From: Piscinibacter defluvii
GTDB taxonomy: Bacteria > Pseudomonadota > Gammaproteobacteria > Burkholderiales > Burkholderiaceae_C
Length of the DNA stretch: 64,000 nucleotides
Assembly (NCBI RefSeq): GCF_004011805.1
Contig: NZ_RCHJ01000006.1
Coordinates: 186,001-250,000, forward strand
Direction of reading: 5' to 3'
Shown: piece by piece, positions 48,095 to 56,482 of the stretch
How the letters are laid out: the number at the start of each line of letters is the position of its first letter
Numbering within the stretch: the first letter of the stretch is position 1
Notes under the pieces: model-generated
Databases searched by the model: none
Told to the model about the DNA's origin: nothing
Seen by the model: only the letters and a program-made list of their open reading frames with translations
Position numbers and translations under genes: made by a program

Positions 48095-48850
48095 ATGCGG
48101 GCCGACCAGCTGCTCGTGCAGCGCGGCCTCGCGCCCTCGCGTTCGGCTGCGCAGCGGCTGATCGCGCAGGGCGCGGTGCGCTGGCGCGCGCCGGCGGGCT
48201 GGGCCACGCCGCGCAAGGCCGGCGACGAGCTGCCCGAGGCCTGCGAGCTGGAGATCGCCGACGATGCCGAGCTGCGCTGGGTGTCGCGCGGCGGGCTCAA
48301 GCTCGAGGGGGCGCTGGCGCACACCGGGCTCGTGGTCGAGGGCCGGCACTGCCTCGATGTCGGTCAGAGCACCGGCGGCTTCACCGACGTGCTGCTGGCG
48401 CGCGGCGCGGCCAGCGTGACCGGCGTCGACGTCGGGCATGGGCAGCTGCATGCGCGGCTGCGCGACGACCCGCGTGTCACGGTGCTCGAGGGCCTCAACG
48501 CGCGCACACTGCAGGCCGCGCAGCTGCCCCGGCCGCGCTACGACCTGATCGTCGGCGACCTGTCGTTCATCTCGCTCACGCTGGTGCTGCCGGCACTCGC
48601 GCCGCGGCTCGGCCCCGACGGCGAGCTGCTGCTGCTCGTCAAGCCGCAGTTCGAGCTGCAGCCGGCCGACATCGGCAAGGGTGGCATCGTCAGGGATCCG
48701 GCGGCCTACGCCCGCGTCGAACAGCGCCTGCGCGAGGCCTGCGCGGCCGGCGGCCTGCAGGTGACCGACTGGTTCGAGAGTGCCATCGCCGGCGGCGACG
48801 GCAACCGCGAATTCTTCATCCGGGCCCGGCCCGAGGAGACAAGGACATGA
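48095..48850 (+). CDS. TlyA-family rRNA 2'-O-methyltransferase (hemolysin A type)
   Basis: 251 residues. An S4-like RNA-binding N-terminus (RADQLLVQRGLAPSRSAAQRLIAQGAV) is followed by a FtsJ-type methyltransferase with the K-D-K-E residues in VSRGGLKLEGAL, GQSTGGFTDVLLARGA, GDLSFISLTLVLPAL, LLVKPQFEL and the C-terminal Glu. Mycobacterial TlyA methylates 16S and 23S rRNA; whether this homologue has the same sites is not known. It lies 13 bases after ahcY and overlaps metF, an order conserved in Burkholderiales. As a SAM-dependent enzyme it produces the SAH that ahcY removes. Confidence 0.9.
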   Translation: MRADQLLVQRGLAPSRSAAQRLIAQGAVRWRAPAGWATPRKAGDELPEACELEIADDAELRWVSRGGLKLEGALAHTGLVVEGRHCLDVGQSTGGFTDVLLARGAASVTGVDVGHGQLHARLRDDPRVTVLEGLNARTLQAAQLPRPRYDLIVGDLSFISLTLVLPALAPRLGPDGELLLLVKPQFELQPADIGKGGIVRDPAAYARVEQRLREACAAGGLQVTDWFESAIAGGDGNREFFIRARPEETRT

Positions 48851-49698
48851 CCGAGAACAAGCCGGGCGTGCCGGTGAGCTTCGAGTTCTTCCCGCCCAAC
48901 ACGCCGGTAGGGGCCGAGAAGCTGAAGGGCGTGGTGGAAGAGCTGGCGGCGGTGCAGCCGGAGTTCTTCAGCGTCACCTACGGCGCCGGCGGCGCCACGC
49001 GCGAGAAGACGCTGGCCACGGTGGCCACGATCGCGGCGATGGGCCACGAGGCCGCGCCGCACCTGTCGTGCATCGGCTCGACGCGCGCGGGCATCAGCGA
49101 GATCCTGGACACCTACCGAGCGCAGGACATCCGGCGCCTGGTCGCGCTGCGCGGCGACCTGCCCAGCGGCACCGCCACCGCGGGCGAGTTCCGCTACGCG
49201 GCCGAGCTGATCGCCTTCATCCGCGAGACGCAGGGCAGCGACTGGCGCATCGAGGTGGCCGCCTACCCCGAATACCACCCTCAGCAGCGTTATGCGAAGC
49301 GCGACCTGCAGCATTTCGCCGACAAGGTGAAGGCCGGGGCCGACGCGGCCATCACGCAGTTCTTCTTCAACCCCGAGGCCTACTTCCACTTCGTCGACGA
49401 GGTGCGCGCGCTCGGTGTCGAGGTGCCGATCGTGCCGGGCATCATGCCCTTCCACAACTACGCGCGCATCGCGCAGTTCGCGGCGCGCGACGGCATCGAC
49501 ATCCCGCGCTGGGTGGCGTTGAAGATGGAGGGCTTCATGGACGACACCGCGTCGATCCGCGCCTTCGGGCTGGACGTGGTGACGCGGCTGTGCGAGCGCC
49601 TGATCGACGGCGGTGCGCCGGGGCTGCACTTCTACACGTTGAACCAGTCCGCATTGGCGCTGGAGATCTGCCGGCGCCTCGGTACGCGGCCGGTTTGA
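48847..49698 (+). CDS. metF: 5,10-methylenetetrahydrofolate reductase
   Basis: 283 residues beginning MTENKPGVPVSFEFFPPNT, the family N-terminus with the catalytic Glu. Also present are FFSVTYGAGGATRE, LRGDLP (folate/FAD site), YPEYHP, and ITQFFFNPEAYFHFVDEV. It makes 5-methyl-THF for remethylation of homocysteine, linking the folate pool to the SAM cycle in which AhcY acts. The ATG overlaps the tlyA stop (ATGA). Cotranscription with ahcY suggests it, too, responds to SAH through the riboswitch. Confidence 0.97.
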   Translation: MTENKPGVPVSFEFFPPNTPVGAEKLKGVVEELAAVQPEFFSVTYGAGGATREKTLATVATIAAMGHEAAPHLSCIGSTRAGISEILDTYRAQDIRRLVALRGDLPSGTATAGEFRYAAELIAFIRETQGSDWRIEVAAYPEYHPQQRYAKRDLQHFADKVKAGADAAITQFFFNPEAYFHFVDEVRALGVEVPIVPGIMPFHNYARIAQFAARDGIDIPRWVALKMEGFMDDTASIRAFGLDVVTRLCERLIDGGAPGLHFYTLNQSALALEICRRLGTRPV

Positions 49699-49708
49699 CC
49701 TGGGTCAG
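49695..49708. promoter_or_regulatory. FNR/ANR-like palindrome upstream of ompW
   Basis: TTGAC-CTGG-GTCAG is a dyad close to the FNR/ANR consensus TTGAT-n4-ATCAA. It overlaps the metF stop codon and lies about 137 bases before ompW, a gene that is oxygen-regulated in other proteobacteria. The G in GTCAG and the missing final AA weaken the match. Confidence 0.25.
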
Positions 49709-49844
49709 CGCCGCGGCGGCGCGGCGTGGCGTGCATGCCGCGTCGTCTCGGCGTGCTTGACGCACCGCAACATCAATTCCCGGTCGTGGGCATGGAATTC
49801 CCGTCGAGGACCAACCCTCGTCACCACAGACAGGAATTCAGACC

Positions 49845-50465
49845 ATGATGAGCAAGAACATCCGCCGTGCCGCCGTCGCCGCCGCGCTGGCCGCCGGCTT
49901 CGTCGCCCCGTTCGCCGCGCAGGCCCAGTCCGGCCCGTGGATGGTGCGCGTGCACGCGCTGAGCCTGGACAGCGCCAACAAGGACTCGACCGGCCTCGGC
50001 CTCTCGGTGAACAACAAGGTGTTCCCCGAGTTCGACATCTCCTACTTCTTCACGCCCAACCTGGCCGCCGAGCTGGTGCTGACCTATCCGCAGAAGCACG
50101 ACATCCGCTCCAACGGCACCAAGATCGGCACCCTGAAGCATCTGCCGCCCACGCTGTCGGTGCAGTACCACTTCACCGGCCTCGGCGCGTTCAAGCCCTA
50201 TGTGGGCGGCGGCCTGAACTACACGCGCTTCTCGAGCGTCAACTTCGACCCGGTGGTCGCCTCGCTCGGGCCCTCGATCGAGAAGAGCAGTGTCGGCGCG
50301 GCCGTCGGCGTGGGCTTCGACGTCGAGGTGGCGAACAACATCTACCTGAACCTGGACGTCAAGAAGGTGCAGATCCGCACCGACGTGAAGTCCAACGGCG
50401 TCAAGGCCGGCGAGTTCCGGGTCGATCCGCTGCTGGTGGGCGTCGGCGTCGGCATGCGCTTCTGA
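49845..50465 (+). CDS. ompW: OmpW-family outer-membrane porin
   Basis: 206 residues with a signal peptide (ending AAQAQS). The mature chain begins GPWMVRVHALSLD and shows alternating beta-strand patterns and a terminal Phe, as expected for an eight-stranded barrel. PEFDISYFFTPNLAAELVLTYP and FKPYVGGGLNYTRF are typical OmpW segments. The channel admits small hydrophobic or cationic compounds. The 146-base upstream gap is the longest leader in this area; a weak FNR-like dyad lies at its far end. It is convergent with the cyclo-ligase gene, with no gap between stop codons. Confidence 0.92.
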   Translation: MMSKNIRRAAVAAALAAGFVAPFAAQAQSGPWMVRVHALSLDSANKDSTGLGLSVNNKVFPEFDISYFFTPNLAAELVLTYPQKHDIRSNGTKIGTLKHLPPTLSVQYHFTGLGAFKPYVGGGLNYTRFSSVNFDPVVASLGPSIEKSSVGAAVGVGFDVEVANNIYLNLDVKKVQIRTDVKSNGVKAGEFRVDPLLVGVGVGMRF

Positions 50466-51041
50466 TCAGGGGCGTTCCCACATCACGCCGTCCTCGGTGA
50501 GCATGACGTCCAGCTGGACGTCCTGCTCGCTGGGCAGCAGCAGCGGCAGGAAGCCGTGCGTGTAGCACACCCCGACCGTCACCGGGCGGGGCTGCAGCGA
50601 GCGCAGGGTGCGGTCGAAGAAGCCGCCCCCGTAACCCAGCCGCACGCCGGCCGGGCCATAGCCGAGACAGGGCACGACCAGCAGTTCCGGATGGAACTCT
50701 TCGGTGTCCTTGGGCTTGGGAATGTCGAAGGCATCGAGTTCCATCGGGCAACCCGGGTACCACACGTGGAAGCGCAGCGAGCCGGTCTCGCGATCGGCCA
50801 CCGGCAGCCCGATGCGCCGTGACACGCCTTCGGGTGCGCCCTCGGTCCAGCGGTAGAGCGCCGGCAACGGATCGAACTCGCCCTTGATCGGCTGGTAGGC
50901 GCCGATCGAGTTCTCGCGCCGCCCCACCAGCCAGACACGAAGCACGCTCTGCAGCTGCACGGCGCGCTCGAGCCGGTCGGGCAAGGCCTGGCGGGAAGCG
51001 ATCAGGCGCCGGCGCAGCGCCTCGCGGTCGGTGAGGTCCAT
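50466..51041 (-). CDS. 5-formyltetrahydrofolate cyclo-ligase, copy 1
   Basis: 191 residues from ATG 51041. N-terminal LRRRLIASRQALPDRLE and the substrate strand IGAYQPIKGEFDP are followed by LLVVPCLGYGPAGVRLGYGGGFFDRTL, the ATP/folate-binding motif of the family. It converts 5-formyl-THF to 5,10-methenyl-THF with ATP. A second member of this family is encoded 2 kb away (52777-53355), so one of them may have a special role. The RLGYGGGFFD form (Phe for Tyr) is slightly less canonical than copy 2. It is divergent from the TfoX-like gene with only 25 bases between the start codons. Confidence 0.85.
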   Translation of the reverse strand: MDLTDREALRRRLIASRQALPDRLERAVQLQSVLRVWLVGRRENSIGAYQPIKGEFDPLPALYRWTEGAPEGVSRRIGLPVADRETGSLRFHVWYPGCPMELDAFDIPKPKDTEEFHPELLVVPCLGYGPAGVRLGYGGGFFDRTLRSLQPRPVTVGVCYTHGFLPLLLPSEQDVQLDVMLTEDGVMWERP

Positions 51042-51066
51042 GCGGGGATTGTGCAAGACTGGGCGC

Positions 51067-51453
51067 ATGTCCCCCGCCGACGGCTTCGTCACCCACTGCC
51101 TCGAACTGCTCGCGCCGCTCGGCGTCGCGCGCTCGCGGCGCATGTTCGGCGGCCACGGCCTGTACGTCGACGAGCTGTTCGTCGCGCTGATCGCCTTCGA
51201 ACGCCTGTACCTGAAGGCCGACGAGCAGACCCGGCCGCAGTTCGAGGCTGCCGGCTGCAGCCCCTTCGTCTACGACGGCAAGGGGCGCAGCGTGACGCTG
51301 GGCTACTACACCGCCCCGGAGGAGGCGATGGAGTCGCCGGCCCTGATGCGGCCCTGGGCCCGGCTCGCGCTCGAGGCCGCCCTGCGTGCCAGGGCCGCGA
51401 AGACACCGGCGGCCCAGGCGCGCAGCCCGAAGGCGCGTGCGCCGCGGCGCTGA
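51067..51453 (+). CDS. TfoX/Sxy N-terminal-domain protein
   Basis: 128 residues from ATG 51067. Residues about 5-100 form a TfoX N-terminal domain (ELLAPLGVARSRRMFGGHGLYVDELFVALI, LYLKADE, FVYDGKGRSVTLGYYTAPEEAMES). TfoX in gammaproteobacteria helps induce competence with CRP, but this branch lacks the C-terminal domain and its role is unknown. The Arg/Ala-rich tail overlaps, on the other strand, the end of the DUF2917 gene. No good ribosome-binding site is seen before the start. Confidence 0.8.
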   Translation: MSPADGFVTHCLELLAPLGVARSRRMFGGHGLYVDELFVALIAFERLYLKADEQTRPQFEAAGCSPFVYDGKGRSVTLGYYTAPEEAMESPALMRPWARLALEAALRARAAKTPAAQARSPKARAPRR

Positions 51454-51689
51454 GGCGCCCAGTGCAGCACGGCCCCGTGCGTGCGGTCCCACGGTTCGAC
51501 CACCACGTCGCTGCCCGCGCCGATGCGCAGCCGCTCGCCGCGCGACAGCACCCGGTCCTCGCCGTCGCCCTGGCCGGTCACCCAGACACGGCCTCTGAGC
51601 ACGGTCAGCTCGCCCGGCGCGCTGGCCAGGCGCTCGGCCCGCCCCGCGTCGAGGTGCCAGGTGCAAGACAGGTGCTGTTGCGCGTTCAT
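51306..51689 (-). CDS. DUF2917-domain protein
   Basis: 127 residues from ATG 51689 (a second ATG directly upstream, 51692, is closer to the AGGAG and less well spaced). Residues about 8-80 form a small beta-rich domain (ERLASAPGELTVLRGRVWVTGQGDGEDRVLSRGERLRI), matching DUF2917, known mainly from Burkholderiales next to LysR genes. The C-terminal 45 residues are basic and Ala-rich. The last 148 bases overlap the convergent TfoX-like gene. It is divergent from the LysR gene, which may regulate it. Function unknown. Confidence 0.75.
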   Translation of the reverse strand: MNAQQHLSCTWHLDAGRAERLASAPGELTVLRGRVWVTGQGDGEDRVLSRGERLRIGAGSDVVVEPWDRTHGAVLHWAPQRRGARAFGLRAWAAGVFAALARRAASSASRAQGRIRAGDSIASSGAV

Positions 51690-51736
51690 CATCAATCTCC
51701 TGGTTCGGATGGCGCAATCATCGGCGCTGTTCCCTC

Positions 51737-51765
51737 TATGATCCAATGAAATCGGACCGCCCGAT
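51737..51765. promoter_or_regulatory. LysR-type operator and promoter region
   Basis: ATCGGACCGCCCGAT (51751-51765) is a perfect 5-bp inverted repeat with the T-n11-A form of LysR-family boxes, ending 15 bases before the LysR start. TATGAT (51737-51742) just upstream is a good -10 hexamer on the plus strand. The box lies in the 91-base gap between the divergent DUF2917 and LysR genes, suggesting autoregulation and control of the neighbour. Confidence 0.5.
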
Positions 51766-51780
51766 TGATGCGATGCGCTC

Positions 51781-52770
51781 ATGAATACACCCCGCCGCCG
51801 CCCGCTCTCGCTGGGCAACCTGCGCGCCTTCGAGGCGGTCTCGCGCCGGCTCAGCTTCAGCGAGGCGGCCGAGGAGCTGTTCGTCACGCAGTCGGCCATC
51901 AGCCGCCAGATCAAGGGGCTGGAGGACGAGCTGGGCGCGCCGCTGTTCGTGCGCGGCACGCGCCACGTGGAGCTGACGCAGGAGGGCACGCTGCTGCTGC
52001 GCAGCGTCGAGCCCTTCCTCGCGCGGCTGGATGCGAGCGTGCGGCAGATCCGCGAGCACCGCAGCCGGCGCCGCGTCAACGTGTCGACCTTCGCCTCGTT
52101 CGCGTCGCTGTGGCTGCTGCCGCGCATCGAGGCCTTCCAGCGCCAGCACCCGGACATCGACATCCGCGTCTCGGCGCACGACTCGCTGTCCGACCTGGAC
52201 GACCCCGAGCTCGACCTGGCGCTGCGCTATTGCAGCCCGGCCCAGGCCCCGGCCGGCGCGCAGCGCCTGTTCGGCGAGGTGCTGACGCCGGTGGTCAGCC
52301 GCCAGCTGCTCGAGCAGATCCGGGCCGGCGCCGCGCCGCCGCTCGCCGGCGCGGCCGACCTGGCGCAGCACACGCTCGCCGAGGAGGACGACAACCGCCC
52401 GAGCAGCGAGTACCTGAGCTGGCGCCACTGGCTGACGGCGCATGGCGAACCCGCCCTGCAGCCGCGCCGCTGGCTCTACCTGAACTTCACCTACCAGCAG
52501 GTGCAGGCGGCGCTGGCCGGCCACGGCGTGGCGCTGGCGCGCCTGGCCCTGGTGTTCGACGCGCTGGCGCGCGGCGAGCTGGTCGAGCCCTTCGGCGCGG
52601 CGGGGCGCATCACCAGCCCCTACGCCTACTGGCTGATTGCCGGCCCGGGCGGCCGCTCGCGCACCGAGGTGCAGCAGTTCTGCGCCTGGGTCGAGGCGCA
52701 GGCGGTGCTGACGCGCGAGGCCATCGGCGAGACCGGCGCCGACGAGGCGGGCCCGGGCGAGGCCGACTGA
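51781..52770 (+). CDS. LysR-family transcriptional regulator (GcvA-like)
   Basis: 329 residues. The N-terminal helix-turn-helix is about 10-70 (LGNLRAFEAVSRRLSFSEAAEELFVTQSAISRQIKGLEDEL). The substrate domain opens RVNVSTFASFASLWLLPRIEAFQRQHPDIDIRV, the pattern of the GcvA/TrpI subgroup. It probably binds the T-n11-A box in front of its own gene and regulates the divergent DUF2917 gene (inference). The tail after residue 310 is acidic and low in complexity. Confidence 0.9.
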   Translation: MNTPRRRPLSLGNLRAFEAVSRRLSFSEAAEELFVTQSAISRQIKGLEDELGAPLFVRGTRHVELTQEGTLLLRSVEPFLARLDASVRQIREHRSRRRVNVSTFASFASLWLLPRIEAFQRQHPDIDIRVSAHDSLSDLDDPELDLALRYCSPAQAPAGAQRLFGEVLTPVVSRQLLEQIRAGAAPPLAGAADLAQHTLAEEDDNRPSSEYLSWRHWLTAHGEPALQPRRWLYLNFTYQQVQAALAGHGVALARLALVFDALARGELVEPFGAAGRITSPYAYWLIAGPGGRSRTEVQQFCAWVEAQAVLTREAIGETGADEAGPGEAD

Positions 52771-52776
52771 CGCCCC

Positions 52777-53355
52777 TCAGCCGCCGACCACGCCCTGTTC
52801 GGTGACCACCAGCATCAGCGGCAGGTCGTGTGCGGCCGGGGCGAGCGCCTCGAGCGGGATCTGCGCGGCCGCCCAGGCCACGCCGACCGCGGTGACCTGC
52901 GGGTGGGCGGCCAGGAAGCGGTCGAAGTAGCCGCCGCCGTAACCGAGCCGGTAGCCCTCGCGGGTGAAGCCGACGCAGGGCACCAGCACGACATCGGGCA
53001 CCACCGGTGCCCCGTCGCTGGCCGGGATGCGGCAGTCGTCCACGAGGCGCGGCGCCTGCCGGTCCCAGTGCCGGAACTGCATCTCGCGCGGTTCGCGCCG
53101 CGTGTAGGGCAGGGCCCAGTCAATCCGTGAGCAATTCGGGTCGTCGCGCAGCGCAACCACTGCGTTAAATTCGGATCGTATGGGCCAGTAGAGGCCGAGG
53201 CAGGCCGGCTCGAGCTGGTGCAGCACGCTGCACAGCCGGGCCGCCAGCGCCGCATGCGCAGCGGCGAAGTCGGCACCTTGCGCGAACCGCTCGCGCTCGG
53301 CACGCAGGCGCTGGCGCAGCAGCGGGCGGTCGGAAGCGGGCAGTGCGGCAGACAA
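52777..53355 (-). CDS. 5-formyltetrahydrofolate cyclo-ligase, copy 2
   Basis: 192 residues from a TTG at 53355, the only start that avoids running into the divergent slt gene; there is no clear ribosome-binding site. LLRQRLRAERERFA, LGLYWPIRSEFNAV and VVLVPCVGFTREGYRLGYGGGYFDRFL match the family, and the RLGYGGGYFD motif is canonical. It salvages 5-formyl-THF. Its place divergent from slt is familiar from related genomes, so this may be the ancestral copy and the one at 50466-51041 the extra one. Confidence 0.83.
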   Translation of the reverse strand: MSAALPASDRPLLRQRLRAERERFAQGADFAAAHAALAARLCSVLHQLEPACLGLYWPIRSEFNAVVALRDDPNCSRIDWALPYTRREPREMQFRHWDRQAPRLVDDCRIPASDGAPVVPDVVLVPCVGFTREGYRLGYGGGYFDRFLAAHPQVTAVGVAWAAAQIPLEALAPAAHDLPLMLVVTEQGVVGG

Positions 53356-53386
53356 GACGAACGGAACGACGTTGACTTTTCGAGCG

Positions 53387-55417
53387 ATGGCGAAGGCAGT
53401 ATATGGGCGGCACCGCTGGCGTCGCATGGGCGCAGGATTGCTGGCGGCCCTGGTGCTGGTCACCCTGCCGGCGGCGCGCGCGGCCGACGGCGACAACCTG
53501 ATCGTCGACGCGCGCGAGGCCTGGCGCCGCAAGGACGGCCCCAAGCTCGCCACCTTGCGCAGCGCCGCCAACGCGCTGCGCCACCCGCTGGCGATGTGGG
53601 TCGACTACTGGGAGCTGAACAACCGCCTCGCGCAGGCCCAGCAGGACGAGCTGAACGCGTTCTACGCACGCTGGAGCGGCACCTACGTCGAGGACCGGCT
53701 GCGCAACGACTGGCTGCTCGAGCTCGGCCGGCGGCGCGACTGGGCCAACTTCGCCGTCGACCAGCCGCGCTTTCGCATGAACGACGACCGCGAGGTCAGC
53801 TGCTACGCGCTGCTGATCCAGCACCAGGCCGGCAAGGACGTGCGCGAGGCCGCGCTGTCCGCCTGGCTGGCCCAGCGCGATGCCGACGAGGGCTGCGGCC
53901 TGCTGGCGCAGACGCTGGTGGAGGCGCGCCGGTTCGGTGCCCTCGAGGTCTGGCGCAAGGCCCGCGTGGCGATGGACGCGGGCCGGCCGCGTGCGGTGCG
54001 CCAGGCCGTCGCCCTGCTCTCGCCCGGACTGGCGACCTCGCTGGGCGAGATCACCGACAACCCGGCGCGTTACCTCGCCAAGAGCGCCTCGGCCGCCCAG
54101 CGCACCGCCGCCGAGCTGACCACGCTGGCGCTGCTGCGCATGGCCGCCAACGACCCGGATGCCGCCGCCGCGCAGCTCAACGAACGCTGGGAGCGCGCCC
54201 TGCCCCCCGACCTGGCGGCCTGGGCCTGGGCCGGCGTCGGCAAGCAGGCGGCCCTGAAGCTGCTGCCCGATGCATCGGACCATTTCCGCCGCGCCGAACT
54301 GCGCGCCGGCCGCGGCGATGCCGAGCCCGACTGGCCCGACGAGATGCTCGCCTGGAAGGTGCGCGCCGCGCTGCGTGCCGACGGCGGCCGGCCGCGCTGG
54401 CAGCAGGTGGTGAAGGCGATCAACGCGATGAGCGCGGCCGAGCAGCGTGACCTGGCCTGGGTCTACTGGAAGGCCCGCGGCCTGAAGGCGCTGGCCGCCA
54501 GCTCGCAGGACGGCGAAGGCATGGCCGCGCTGGCGCAGGACATGCTGGCCGGCATCTCCGGCCCGTTGAGCTTCTACGCCAAGCTGGCGGCCGAGGAGAT
54601 CGGTGACCCGCTGGTGCTGCCGCCCAAGCCCGCAGCGCTGACGGAGGCCGAGGTCGCGGCCGCCGAGCAGCACCCGGGCCTGACACGCGCGCTGCAGCTG
54701 ATCGCGCTGGGCCTGCGCAGCGAGGGCGTGCGCGAGTGGAACTACTCGCTGCGCGGCATGGGCGACCGCGAGCTGCTCGCCGCCGCGCAACGCGCGTGCG
54801 ACCGCGAGGTGTGGGACCGCTGCATCAACACCAGCGACCGCACCCGCGGCGAGATCGACCTCGAGCAGCGCTTCCCGACGCCGTTCCGGCGCGACGTGCA
54901 GTCGCATGCCCGCGAGATCGGCCTCGACCCGGCCTACGTGTACGGGCTGATCCGCCAGGAATCGCGCTTCGTGATGGACGCACGCTCCAGCGTCGGCGCC
55001 TCGGGGCTGATGCAGATCATGCCGGCCACGGCGCGCTGGACGGCCCGCAAGATCGGCATGGACTTCACCGCCGAGCAGATCACCGACCGCGACACCAACC
55101 TGCGCCTGGGCACCAGCTACCTGAAGCTGGTGCTGGACGATTTCGAGGGCTCGCAGGCGATGGCCGCGGCCGCCTACAACGCCGGCCCGAGCCGGCCGCG
55201 CCGCTGGCGCGAGGGGCCGGTGCTCGAACCGGCCGCCTGGGCCGAGAACATCCCGTTCAACGAGACACGCGACTACGTGAAGAAGGTGCTGAGCAACGCC
55301 GCGATCTATGCGGCGCTGCTGGGCAGCGAGCCGGCCCCGTCGCTGAAGGCGCGCCTGGGCCGCTCGATCGGACCGCGCGAGGGCCCGGCCCCGGCGATCG
55401 ACAAGGAACTCCCATGA
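53387..55417 (+). CDS. slt: Soluble lytic murein transglycosylase (Slt type)
   Basis: 676 residues from ATG 53387. The signal peptide is about 1-37 (ending ARAADG). A long alpha-superhelical U/L-domain occupies about 40-480, and the C-terminal SLT domain has the catalytic Glu525 in YGLIRQESRFVMDARSSVGASGLMQIMPATA, followed by NLRLGTSYLKLVLDDFEGSQAMAAAAYNAG. It cleaves peptidoglycan glycan strands to 1,6-anhydromuropeptides in the periplasm. Its 3' end overlaps the NDUFA9-like gene (ATGA). It is divergent from the cyclo-ligase with 31 bases between start codons. Confidence 0.94.
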   Translation: MAKAVYGRHRWRRMGAGLLAALVLVTLPAARAADGDNLIVDAREAWRRKDGPKLATLRSAANALRHPLAMWVDYWELNNRLAQAQQDELNAFYARWSGTYVEDRLRNDWLLELGRRRDWANFAVDQPRFRMNDDREVSCYALLIQHQAGKDVREAALSAWLAQRDADEGCGLLAQTLVEARRFGALEVWRKARVAMDAGRPRAVRQAVALLSPGLATSLGEITDNPARYLAKSASAAQRTAAELTTLALLRMAANDPDAAAAQLNERWERALPPDLAAWAWAGVGKQAALKLLPDASDHFRRAELRAGRGDAEPDWPDEMLAWKVRAALRADGGRPRWQQVVKAINAMSAAEQRDLAWVYWKARGLKALAASSQDGEGMAALAQDMLAGISGPLSFYAKLAAEEIGDPLVLPPKPAALTEAEVAAAEQHPGLTRALQLIALGLRSEGVREWNYSLRGMGDRELLAAAQRACDREVWDRCINTSDRTRGEIDLEQRFPTPFRRDVQSHAREIGLDPAYVYGLIRQESRFVMDARSSVGASGLMQIMPATARWTARKIGMDFTAEQITDRDTNLRLGTSYLKLVLDDFEGSQAMAAAAYNAGPSRPRRWREGPVLEPAAWAENIPFNETRDYVKKVLSNAAIYAALLGSEPAPSLKARLGRSIGPREGPAPAIDKELP

Positions 55418-56373
55418 TCTCGAACATCGTCGTCACCGGCGGCACCGGGTTCGTCGGCCGCAGCGTCTGCGCGAAGCTGGTCGAGCGCAGCGGCGGCGCC
55501 AGCGGCCGCATCGTGGTGCCGACCCGGCGCATCGCACACGCCCGCCACATCCAGATGCTGCCGACCGTGCAGCCGGTGGAGACCGACCTGTCCGACCCGG
55601 CCGCGTTGGCACGCCTGCTCCAGGGTGCCGACGCGCTGGTGCACCTGGTGGCCGTGCTGCACGGCAGCGAGGAGCGCTTCCGCCAGGTGCATGTCGAGCT
55701 GCCGCAGCGCCTGGCTGCGGCCTGCGCCCAGGCCGGCGTGCGGCGCGTGGTGCATGTCAGCGCCCTGGGCGTCGCCGCCGACGCGCCGAGCCGCTACCTG
55801 CGCTCCAAGTCGGCCGGCGAGACCGTCTGGCGCAGTTCGGGGCTGGACGTGACCGTGCTGCGCCCCTCGGTGATCTTCGGCGCGCACGACCGGCTGCTGA
55901 ACCTGTTCGCGCAGTTGCAGGCGCTCGCGCCCCTGCTGCCGCTGGCGGGCGCCGACTCGCGCTACCAGCCGGTCTGGGTCGAGGACGTGGCCGCCGCGGT
56001 GCTGCGCTGCCTGGACGACCCGACGACCATCGGCCAGGTGATCGAATGCGCGGGGCCCGACACCTACACGCTGCGCCAGATCGTCGAGGCCGCCGGCCGC
56101 TGGGCCGGCCACCCGCGGCCGGTGTTCCCGCTGCCGGAGGCGCTCGCGCGGCTGCAGGCCATGCTGATGGAGCTGCTGCCGGGCGAGCCGCTGATGTCGC
56201 GCGACAACATCGACTCGATGCGCGTGCCCAACATCGCCAGCGGCACGCTGCCCGGGCTGGACCGGCTCGGCATCCGGCCCGCGGCGCTGGACGCCGTCGT
56301 GCCGCAGTACCTCGCCCCCGGCCAGGGGCCGGCGCGGCTGGACCCCTGGCGTGCACGCGCCAGGCGCACCTGA
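55414..56373 (+). CDS. NDUFA9-like NAD-dependent epimerase/dehydratase family protein
   Basis: 319 residues, atypical extended SDR. The NAD motif is VTGGTGFVGRSVC; VVHVSALGVAADAPSRYLRSKSAGE replaces the usual YxxxK, as in the complex I NDUFA9 relatives. Then come VLRPSVIFG and the C-terminal part with PVWVEDVAAAVLRCL. Members are found next to slt in many Burkholderiales; their function is not established and may concern quinone or NAD(P)H binding rather than sugar epimerisation. Translationally coupled to slt. Confidence 0.85.
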   Translation: MISNIVVTGGTGFVGRSVCAKLVERSGGASGRIVVPTRRIAHARHIQMLPTVQPVETDLSDPAALARLLQGADALVHLVAVLHGSEERFRQVHVELPQRLAAACAQAGVRRVVHVSALGVAADAPSRYLRSKSAGETVWRSSGLDVTVLRPSVIFGAHDRLLNLFAQLQALAPLLPLAGADSRYQPVWVEDVAAAVLRCLDDPTTIGQVIECAGPDTYTLRQIVEAAGRWAGHPRPVFPLPEALARLQAMLMELLPGEPLMSRDNIDSMRVPNIASGTLPGLDRLGIRPAALDAVVPQYLAPGQGPARLDPWRARARRT

Positions 56374-56482
56374 GCCGGCGCGCAGCGACCGGCATGCGCG
56401 CCGCGCATCGCGGCGATGCAAAACCGTCATCCCGCCGGGGCGGCGGGCTGGCTAGCATGCCGGCTCGTCAAGGAGGACGTGC

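Noticed and set aside
49757-49785. TTGACG as the -35 of an ompW promoter
   Set aside because: No -10-like hexamer is found 15-19 bases downstream (the region reads CCGGTC), so the promoter call is not supported.
53372-53386. TTG start for slt
   Set aside because: The ATG at 53387 in the same frame gives a normal signal peptide; the extra five codons add nothing recognisable.
53387-53455. Longer 5' end for the second cyclo-ligase reading from an ATG inside the slt gene
   Set aside because: It would overlap the slt start and signal peptide by about 35 codons with no family similarity in the added residues.
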